Under the pieces are notes generated by a model. That model did not search any database. It worked only from the letters and a program-made list of their open reading frames with translations, and was not told where the DNA came from. A program made the translations under genes and the position numbers. A stretch of 38,534 bases of DNA from DAOTTI01 sp034437795. Lineage in GTDB: Bacteria; Chloroflexota; UBA11872; UBA12225. This document shows positions 32,901-38,534 of this stretch, in pieces. The stretch covers positions 1-38,534 of the forward strand of contig DAOTTI010000126.1 in the NCBI GenBank assembly GCA_034437795.1, read 5' to 3'. The stretch's first letter is position 1. Each line of letters opens with the position of its first letter.

Positions 32901-33117
32901 CGTCGGGATTACCGCTCCCGAAAGTGCCCCGCCGGTAACGGGGCGCGAGCCATTGGGCGTGCAAACGCCTGGTGGAGCCTGACCGGGGAGGAACAGTCTC
33001 CGGCCAGGAAGTCTAAACCGGCCAAACGGCTCAAGTGCTGGCTGTTCACGGCACTGGGTTTAGGCGCAGAAGGACCCTGAGGGGCCGAAAGGTCACTCGG
33101 GGTCTTCTGTTTTCTGG
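32901..33117 (+). ncRNA. Unassigned structured leader RNA (riboswitch candidate)
   Basis: A run of about 215 bases without a gene that folds into many helices. Hairpin A (32903-32921) and hairpin B (32926-32944) each have a 6-bp stem and a 7-base loop; their loops (TTACCG and CGGTAA) are complementary over six bases, so they can kiss. Hairpin C (32950-32975) has an 11-bp stem with G-U pairs and a GCAA tetraloop. Hairpin D (CCGGGG with CTCCGG) lies near 32980-33007. A long-range helix pairs CTAAACC (33012-33018) with GGTTTAG (33057-33063) around an inner AGTGC/GCACT hairpin. A terminator closes it. I tested it by eye against lysine, cobalamin, SAM, TPP, FMN, glycine, c-di-GMP and glmS classes and found no match. 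Confidence 0.6.
33068..33113 (+). terminator. Intrinsic terminator before the DapA-like gene
   Basis: AGAAGGACCC pairs, with one bulge, with GGGTCTTCT, around an inner GGCC-GAAA-GGTC hairpin, and is followed by GTTTTCT. It ends 24 bases before the ATG of the next gene, the usual position of a leader attenuator. Confidence 0.7.
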
Positions 33118-33136
33118 CACCATTCCGGTACCGACC

Positions 33137-34054
33137 ATGATCACCAAGTACACTGGCGTGTTTCCCGTCGTGCCCACCACCTTCGACGAGCGCGGCGAGC
33201 TGGACCTGGAGAGCCAGCGCCGTGCGGTCGACTTCCTGATCGAGGCCGGCTCCAACGGCGTGTGCATCCTGGCCAACTGGTCAGAGCAGTTCGCGCTGAG
33301 CGATGCGGAGCGGGAGCAGCTGACTGAGGCCATTCTGGCGCACGTGGCCGGGCGGGTGCCGGTCATCGTGACCACCAGCCACTACAGCTCGCGCATCGCC
33401 GCCGAGCGCAGCCGGCGCGCGCAGCAGGCGGGGGCGGCCATGGTCATGCTCATGCCCCCGTATCACGGCGCGACCATCCGCGCCACGGAGGACGGCATCC
33501 GCGACTTCTTCCGGATCGTGGCCGACGCGGTGGACCTACCGATCATGATCCAGGACGCGCCGGTCAGCGGCACGCCGCTCTCGGCGGCGCTGCTGGCCGC
33601 GCTGGCCAAGGAGATCCCGCAGGTCTCGCACTTCAAGATCGAGGTCCCGCGGGCGGCCGAGAAGCTGCGCGAGCTGATCCGGCTGGGCGGCGACGCCATT
33701 CTGGGGCCGTGGGATGGGGAGGAGGCGATTACCTTGATCGCGGACCTCGACGCGGGGGCCAACGGGACGATGCCCAGCGGCGTGCTGCCGGATGTGCTGC
33801 GCCAGGTGGTGGACCACTATTTCGCCGGCCGGCGCGACGAGGCCGTGGCTCTGTACGAGCGGTTTCTACCGCTGATCAACTACGAGAACAAGCAGTGCGG
33901 GATCGCCGCCACCAAGGTGCTGATGAAGGAGGCAGGGATCATCGCCTGCGACGCCACCCGCCACCCGACGCCCCCGCTCCACCCCGCGACCCGCGCCGGC
34001 TTGATCGAGCTGGCGCGCCGGCTGGGGCCGCTGATCGCTCGCCGGCGCGGATAG
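33137..34054 (+). CDS. Dihydrodipicolinate synthase/N-acetylneuraminate lyase family aldolase
   Basis: A 305-residue Schiff-base aldolase of the DapA/NanA family. It opens GVFPVVPTTF and has the lysine expected to bind pyruvate in SHFKIEVP. The usual GTTGE motif is changed to ANWSEQF and the YNxP strand to IMIQDAP, so it is not an ordinary lysine-synthesis DapA; a keto-deoxy sugar-acid lyase or dehydratase is more likely. That would fit the uronate-like genes upstream. No Shine-Dalgarno is evident before the ATG. It is preceded by a strong promoter, a structured RNA and a terminator, so it is probably controlled by attenuation. Confidence 0.88.
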   Translation: MITKYTGVFPVVPTTFDERGELDLESQRRAVDFLIEAGSNGVCILANWSEQFALSDAEREQLTEAILAHVAGRVPVIVTTSHYSSRIAAERSRRAQQAGAAMVMLMPPYHGATIRATEDGIRDFFRIVADAVDLPIMIQDAPVSGTPLSAALLAALAKEIPQVSHFKIEVPRAAEKLRELIRLGGDAILGPWDGEEAITLIADLDAGANGTMPSGVLPDVLRQVVDHYFAGRRDEAVALYERFLPLINYENKQCGIAATKVLMKEAGIIACDATRHPTPPLHPATRAGLIELARRLGPLIARRRG

Positions 34055-34181
34055 GGCCGGTGGAGGGAGTAGCGAGTAGCGAGTAGTGAGTGGCGAGTGG
34101 CGGGTAGCCGGGAAGGAGTCGCCACCCTGGCCCTCTCCCATAACGGGAGAGGGGATGTCGGCGGGGGGTGAATGGTCGGAG
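34055..34181. repeat. Heptamer run and palindromic element between convergent genes
   Basis: AGCGAGT/GGCGAGT units repeat at 34066-34105, followed by a palindromic element (34116-34157) with CCCTCTCCCATAACGGGAG core. Confidence 0.65.
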
Positions 34182-35267
34182 CTAGAGGTCGACGACGCAG
34201 CGGAAGCCCATGTTTCCCGTCGAGCTATCGGGGGTGTTCTTGCTGCGGGCGGCGACGCGGTAGCGGTTGCAGTACGAGTGGTGGCAGAGAAAGGAGCCCC
34301 CGCGAACTACGCGGGCCGTCCCTGTGGGAGGGCCGGTGGGGTTATCGCGGGGGCCGTCGACGTGATAGGTGGCGCTCCACCAGTCGGCGCACCACTCCCA
34401 GACGTTGCCGGCCATGTTGAAGAGGCCAAAGGCGTTCTGGGGCCCGTAGGCGTCGACCGGGGCCGTCCCCAGGTAGCCGTCTTCGCCGGAGTTGTACTCG
34501 GGGAAGCGCCCCTGCCAGATGTTGCAGCGGTGGCGGCCATCCGGCAGGAGGTCGTCGCCCCAGGGATAGCGCTTCTGCTCCAGGCCACCCCGCGCCGCGA
34601 ACTCCCACTCCGCCTCCGTCGGCAGGCGCTTGCCCGCCCACCGGCAGTAGGCCATCGCGTCGTTCCAGGAGACGTGCACGACCGGATGGTTGCGCCGGTG
34701 GCGGATGCTGGAGTCCGGCCCGTCTGGCCTGGCCCAGTAGGCGCCCTTGACCGCCAGCCACCACGGCGTCTCCGCCGGACTGCCGATGACGTGATCGCGC
34801 CCGCGGGGCGTGACGAACATGTAGAAGACGTACGACCAGCCGAAGCGCTCGGCTTCGGTCTTGTAGCCGGTCTCCTGGACGAACCGGGCAAACTGGGCAT
34901 TGGTGACCGCCGTGCGGTCCATGAAGAACGGCCGGACGCGCACGCGGCGCACTGGCCCTTCGCCGTCGGCAGGGAAGCCCTCGCGGTCGTCCGTACCCAT
35001 CAGGAACTCGCCGCCGCGGATGTAGACCATACCCGGCGGAGGCTCTCTCCGTGGCGTGCGCAGCGCCCCTGGCTCGGCTGGCTGCCCGGGCTCGTACGCG
35101 GTCGCGGGCGCCGGGCTTCTGCCGTTGCCGGAGGCGGGCTCATGCTCGGCCGGCAGGCCGTGTCCTCGTGCGCCGTGTCCAGCGCCCGGATGGAGGGTGG
35201 AGAGCGGTTCATCTTGCGCCGGCGCGCGGCTGGCCGCGCAGCAGGGCGCCATCTGCTGATCCTTCAT
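34182..35267 (-). CDS. Formylglycine-generating enzyme (sulfatase-activating, SUMF1/FGE type)
   Basis: Oxidises a cysteine in sulfatases to formylglycine. The 361 residues have a Pro/Ala-rich N-terminal part (1-75) and the FGE fold (about 80-361). The C-terminal signature is close to that of human FGE: GGSFLCHHSYCNRYRVAARS, with both copper-binding cysteines C328 and C333, then NTPDSSTGNMGFRC. Most bacterial proteins of this superfamily lack that cysteine pair, so this is a real FGE rather than a generic FGE-sulfatase-domain protein. The ATG at 35267 is used; a TTG at 35285 is also in frame. No sulfatase is encoded in the window. The N-terminus resembles no obvious signal peptide. Confidence 0.9.
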   Translation of the reverse strand: MKDQQMAPCCAASRAPAQDEPLSTLHPGAGHGARGHGLPAEHEPASGNGRSPAPATAYEPGQPAEPGALRTPRREPPPGMVYIRGGEFLMGTDDREGFPADGEGPVRRVRVRPFFMDRTAVTNAQFARFVQETGYKTEAERFGWSYVFYMFVTPRGRDHVIGSPAETPWWLAVKGAYWARPDGPDSSIRHRRNHPVVHVSWNDAMAYCRWAGKRLPTEAEWEFAARGGLEQKRYPWGDDLLPDGRHRCNIWQGRFPEYNSGEDGYLGTAPVDAYGPQNAFGLFNMAGNVWEWCADWWSATYHVDGPRDNPTGPPTGTARVVRGGSFLCHHSYCNRYRVAARSKNTPDSSTGNMGFRCVVDL

Positions 35268-35662
35268 CGATCCCAAGTATCGCAAGCCGTGGTGAAACCT
35301 GTTGGGGAGGACCTCACCCCCCGCGGGGACGCAGGGAGGCAGCCCTCACCCCCGGCCCCTCTCCCGCGTGCGGGAGAGGGGCGCAGCCCTCACCCCCTTC
35401 GGTCGGGGCCGCGCCGCACCCGCCCCTTGCCCCACCCCACCGTGCGGCTTGGCCCACCGCACCCGCCCGGACGGGGAGAGAGGAACGAGGGCCAGGGGGA
35501 GAGGAGATTGCCCGCGGCGGCCCCGCCTCGACGCGGACAGGGAGAACGCCGGCCACGGTCGTGCGGGTGGGCCGCGCCGGAAGGCTTGCTTGGGCGTGGG
35601 CCGGGTGCGGACGACTTCCGCGGCGGGTCAAGGGTGGCGCGGGGCGGCTCGCGCGGGCGGCG
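35268..35662. repeat. Gap with several palindromic elements
   Basis: About 395 bases with no convincing gene. Copies of the element lie at about 35310-35380, 35385-35420 and 35425-35500. One includes CCCTCTCCCGCGTGCGGGAG. Confidence 0.55.
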
Positions 35663-36586
35663 CTAGACGGTATTGGGATCGGCGATGTAGGTCCACCAGT
35701 CGTTGCTGATGCCGTCAGTGGCGCCGGCGGCGCAGGGGATGCGCTCCAGCCACCAGAGGTGGTGCAGGCGCATGTCTCCGTTCCCCCAGTCGCGGCAGTC
35801 CACAAGCCGGCGCCGGCCGGTCAGGTGGGGGAAGCGCAGCCAGTCGTCGCAATCGCTCCACACCGGCTGGGGATTGCCCCAGTCGTAGTCGTGGCGGCTG
35901 TTGGGGGCGAAGTGCACCGTCCCCACTGAGGCCCGTCCCGGCGCGCGCTGCTCATAGCGCGTGAAGCGCTCCCAGTGGTTAGCCTCGCCGGTCCGACGCT
36001 GGTAGACCCGCGCCATGATCGATTCCACGCGGTGGCCCAGGTTTTCCAGCATGCACCCCACGTCGCGCTCGTAGTTGAAGCCCATGATGATGAAGCGGCG
36101 CCGGCAGGGCGGCAGGCCGGCGCCGCCAGGCGCCAGAGGCGCCAGGGGCGGCGAGTTGCACCAGAAGGCCCCCGGCCCCGCCATGTGCGACTCGTAGAAG
36201 CCGGCGTAGGGGAACCCGAACAGCCAGACCTCGTCCACGACGCCGGCGTTCACGCGATCCACCACGTCAAACTCGCGCAAGATGGCGTGGTAGTCCACGG
36301 CGTCCGGCTGGTGGAAGCCGCGGCCCGCCTGCCAGCAGCGCACATAGGTCGCGCCGTTGTAACGGAAGCCGTCCACCTTGGCCGGCCAGCCGTCCGCCTC
36401 GATGCGCTCCACCACCTGGTAGCGGAGGTGGCCGTGGCTGGCAGCGAGTACGTCACGCGCGTACTGGGCGGCGAGGGCATCGGGGTCGTGCCAACCCATG
36501 GCCGCGGCCAGCCGCCGCCCGCCGGTGGAGGGAACCGCTGGGTTGTAGATGATGCTCAGCACTCGGACGGTCGGATTGGTCGCCAT
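35663..36586 (-). CDS. Unrecognised 307-residue protein, Trp/Tyr-rich
   Basis: I cannot assign a function. The ATG at 36586 has AAGGAG directly upstream, which supports the start. Without a signal peptide, the protein opens VRVLSIIYNPAVPSTGGRR and has long well-ordered stretches: YQVVERIEADGWPAKVDGF, DEVWLFGFPYAGFYESHMAG, FIIMGFNYERDVGCMLENLG, and a C-terminal WWTYIADP. Similar stretches occur, as I recall, in uncharacterised proteins of Actinobacteria and Chloroflexota that often carry added carbohydrate-binding domains, so a role on glycans is a guess. It is co-directional with, and 395 bases upstream of, the formylglycine-generating enzyme gene. Confidence 0.75.
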   Translation of the reverse strand: MATNPTVRVLSIIYNPAVPSTGGRRLAAAMGWHDPDALAAQYARDVLAASHGHLRYQVVERIEADGWPAKVDGFRYNGATYVRCWQAGRGFHQPDAVDYHAILREFDVVDRVNAGVVDEVWLFGFPYAGFYESHMAGPGAFWCNSPPLAPLAPGGAGLPPCRRRFIIMGFNYERDVGCMLENLGHRVESIMARVYQRRTGEANHWERFTRYEQRAPGRASVGTVHFAPNSRHDYDWGNPQPVWSDCDDWLRFPHLTGRRRLVDCRDWGNGDMRLHHLWWLERIPCAAGATDGISNDWWTYIADPNTV

Positions 36587-36599
36587 AGACTCCTTGCTT

Positions 36600-36776
36600 G
36601 CTGGTTGGGAGGAGACGTCATCTCCGGGTCCCCCGCCCCGACGCGGAGACGCGGGAGGGGCGGGGAGCCCGCACCCCCTTCGGTCGGGGCCGCACCGCAC
36701 CCCCGCCGCCCCCGCTCCCGTTATGGGAGCGGGGGACGCCGGCCATGGCTGTCCGCTTGGCCGCGCTGCCCACGCA
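36600..36776. repeat. Spacer with palindromic elements
   Basis: Elements lie at about 36620-36660 and 36668-36745, the second with CCCCCGCTCCCGTTATGGGA core. No gene is seen. Confidence 0.5.
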
Positions 36777-37133
36777 CTATGGCGTATCCCTTTGGAGGTG
36801 GGAGAGCTTTCGGGTGAGCACGACCGTGCCCGGGTGAAGCGGCTCCTGGCCGCGGAAGCCGGCCGCCATCAGCAGGTAGCCGGCGGCATCCAGGGTGTAC
36901 CAGGCTGTCTGCCCGCCTCGTTCGAGGCGGACCTCGGTCGCCAGGAGCGCGCGCACGGTGTAGCCGGCCTCTTCCAGCGCCAGCCAGAGGGGGCCGAGCT
37001 CCCGCCGTGCCTCGTCGACGCCGAGCTCGACGTGGTCCGGCCTGACCTCCACCACGATCACGTCCGGCAGGGCGTTGCGCGCTTCGCCCTCGGCGGGCGG
37101 CGCCGGCTGATGGGTTCCTTCTGCACTGGCCAC
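36777..37133 (-). CDS. Small hypothetical protein
   Basis: A 118-residue cytoplasmic protein that I do not recognise. After a Pro/Ala-rich start it has regular alpha/beta-looking sequence (VIVVEVRPDHVELGVDEARRELGPLW, VRALLATEVRLERG, TAWYTLDAAGYLLMAAG). The start is a GTG at 37133. It has no operon partner within 190 bases. Codon use resembles the neighbours, which favours a real gene, but support is modest. Confidence 0.55.
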   Translation of the reverse strand: MASAEGTHQPAPPAEGEARNALPDVIVVEVRPDHVELGVDEARRELGPLWLALEEAGYTVRALLATEVRLERGGQTAWYTLDAAGYLLMAAGFRGQEPLHPGTVVLTRKLSHLQRDTP

Positions 37134-37678
37134 TCGCGTCGTCCTCCCACGTGTTCGATAGGTGCGAGGCGATTATAGGGGTACGCCCGCTGGCCACCCC
37201 CCACTCGGACGCGGGGACGCGGGGAGGGACCTCACCCCCTTCGGCCGGGGGCGCGTAGGGAGGAAGGGCAGCCCTCACCCCCTGACCCCCTCTCCCGCAC
37301 GCGGGAGAGGGGGACGACGTCAGCCCCTTGGGCCGGGGCCGCGCCGGGAGCGGAGGACGGACATCGCTCCCTCCGGCCGGCGCCGCGCGGGGAAAAGGGG
37401 AGGGACGTCACCCCCTCGCCCTCCTTTCGAACATGCCGGAGCGGGGGAACGACGGCCACGGGAAGAAGGTCTGACCCGAGGGGGCGCTGCCGGCCCGGTC
37501 TAGCGGGGCGGTACGGAGGCACAGGGACAGGGAGACATGGAGGGAGAGGGGCGCGGAGAGGCAGGGGAGAGGGAGCGGTGGCGAGGGGGCGGTGAACGGC
37601 CGCATGCGATGTGGGGCGGAGGCCTGGGGGGGAGCGGCCGGTTGCGGGCCGGCGGGCAGGCGCGGTATCGTCCGCAGG
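37134..37678. repeat. Long gap with repeated palindromic elements
   Basis: About 545 bases with no convincing gene. Copies of the dispersed element lie at about 37228-37260, 37270-37320, 37322-37380 and 37400-37450, several truncated. The stretch 37510-37600 is purine-rich on the plus strand (GGGACAGGGAGACATGGAGG and similar). Confidence 0.55.
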
Positions 37679-38458
37679 ATGAATGAGACTTCCCTCCCTG
37701 ACCTTCCTGGCGGACGGTCCCTGAGCGGTAAGGTGGCCGCCGTTACCGGCGGCGGGCGTGGCATTGGCCGCGCTATCGTCCGCTACCTGGCCCGCGCTGG
37801 CGCCGACGTTGGCCTGTGCGCGCGCACCGCGGCCGAGATCGAGGCCGTGGCGGAGGAGGTGCGCCGCCTTGGCCGGCGCGCGGTCGCGGTTCCTGCCGAC
37901 GTGACGAACTGGGAGCAGGTGCGCGCCTTCGCCGATGCCGTGGTGCGCGAGCTGGGCCGTGTGGACATCCTGGTGAACAACGCCGGCGGGGGGATCGAGC
38001 GGGAGATCTCCATTGCTGAGAGCGACCCTGTGCGGTGGTGGCGGGCCGTCGAAGTGAACCTGTACGGCACCTACCTGGTCACCCGCGCTTTCCTGGAGCA
38101 CATCAACCAGGGCGGCAAGATCATCAACATTGGTTCCGGCATGGGGCACGAGGCGCCCCGCGGGGGAAACTCGTCCTATAACGTCGCCAAGGCCGGCGTG
38201 AGTATGTTGACGAAGGCGCTGGCGGTGGAGGTGTGGCCGCGCGGGATCGACGTGAACGAGCTTCTGCCCGGGCCGGTGGCCAGCGGCTTGGACCCCGACG
38301 CGAGGTTGGAGGAGGCCCGCCGGCGCCCGCCGCCCTTCGCCTCCAGCGAGCGCCTGAAGCACCCCGACCGTGTGGCTGAGCTGGTGCTGTGGCTGGTCAC
38401 CCGCGGTGAGGACGGCCCGACCGGCCAGACCTTCTCCCTGGCGCGACGGCCGCTGTAA
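37679..38458 (+). CDS. Short-chain dehydrogenase/reductase
   Basis: A classical SDR of 259 residues using NAD(P)H. It has the cofactor loop TGGGRGIG (about 24-31), DVTNWE, NNAGGG, the catalytic serine in NIGSGMG and the Y-x3-K pair in SSYNVAKAG. The fold ends in the standard way, though the last strand is short (GQTFSLARRPL). Substrate is unknown; the family reduces or oxidises sugars, acyl thioesters and steroids. The ATG at 37679 follows GCAGG; upstream frame codons are purine-rich and unlike protein. Confidence 0.9.
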   Translation: MNETSLPDLPGGRSLSGKVAAVTGGGRGIGRAIVRYLARAGADVGLCARTAAEIEAVAEEVRRLGRRAVAVPADVTNWEQVRAFADAVVRELGRVDILVNNAGGGIEREISIAESDPVRWWRAVEVNLYGTYLVTRAFLEHINQGGKIINIGSGMGHEAPRGGNSSYNVAKAGVSMLTKALAVEVWPRGIDVNELLPGPVASGLDPDARLEEARRRPPPFASSERLKHPDRVAELVLWLVTRGEDGPTGQTFSLARRPL

Positions 38459-38479
38459 CGGGGGCCCCCTGCGGCCTCC

Positions 38480-38534
38480 CGCCCCCGACGCGGAGAGGCG
38501 GGGAGAGCCCTCACCCCCGGCCCCTCTCCCAAGG
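38480..38534. repeat. Start of a palindromic element at the window edge
   Basis: The window ends inside a copy of the dispersed element (CCCTCACCCCCGGCCCCTCT and on), so its second arm is cut off. Confidence 0.55.

Noticed and set aside
32901..33117. Leader RNA as a cobalamin or lysine riboswitch
   Set aside because: GGCCAGGAAGTC only loosely resembles a B12 box (8 of 12 by eye) and the other conserved cobalamin or lysine-aptamer segments are missing. RNase P and 6S RNA were also considered and lack the expected conserved regions or closing stem.
19..38534. Palindromic repeats as a CRISPR array
   Set aside because: The copies are dispersed across many gaps with no regular spacing or unique spacers, and no cas genes are present.

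Overview
The window is very GC-rich (roughly 68-70% by eye). Its genes are compact, and its gaps are filled with one family of G/C-rich palindromic repeats of the type CCCTCACCCC...CCCTCTCC-loop-GGAGAGGG. With the mixture of CheC/CheX/CheD-type chemotaxis proteins, twin-arginine-like sugar-binding lipoproteins, Gfo/Idh/MocA dehydrogenases and a genuine formylglycine-generating enzyme, this fits a Chloroflexota bacterium best, possibly close to Thermomicrobia. That placement is inference; there is no rRNA or tRNA gene in the window to test it.

Region 1 (about 320-15,512, plus strand) is a complete chemotaxis-type signalling locus tied to cyclic di-GMP. A GEMM-I c-di-GMP riboswitch with its own terminator lies ahead of a PleD-like diguanylate cyclase. 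It is followed by a CheY-like regulator, a CheX-like phosphatase, a large CheA with a MshEN-like module, CheW and a methyl-accepting receptor. A second GEMM-I riboswitch then precedes an exported cupredoxin/beta-propeller protein, a DoxX-like membrane protein, CheR, CheD, a second CheY-like regulator, a second CheX-like protein and CheB. There are no flagellar genes, so the output may be pili, surface behaviour or c-di-GMP itself. Two genes here, cheB and the cupredoxin gene, are each interrupted by an apparent one-base frameshift.

Region 2 (15,662-20,459, plus strand) holds an MFS transporter, a Rieske protein fused to a large helical repeat domain, and a DUF1624-like multi-pass membrane protein.

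Region 3 (20,842-31,195) is a carbohydrate-catabolism island, mostly on the minus strand. It has three related Gfo/Idh/MocA proteins without the usual EKP lysine, two sugar-binding lipoproteins without permeases, and a chimeric gene that joins the export signal and start of a third binding protein to a phytanoyl-CoA dioxygenase-like domain. A TIM-barrel sugar isomerase diverges from a mannonate-dehydratase-like gene over a 42-bp shared promoter.

Region 4 (31,483-38,458) contains a tail-anchored small membrane protein, a J-domain protein, a DapA/NanA-type lyase preceded by a strong promoter and an unassigned structured RNA with a terminator, a formylglycine-generating enzyme, two unrecognised proteins and a short-chain dehydrogenase.
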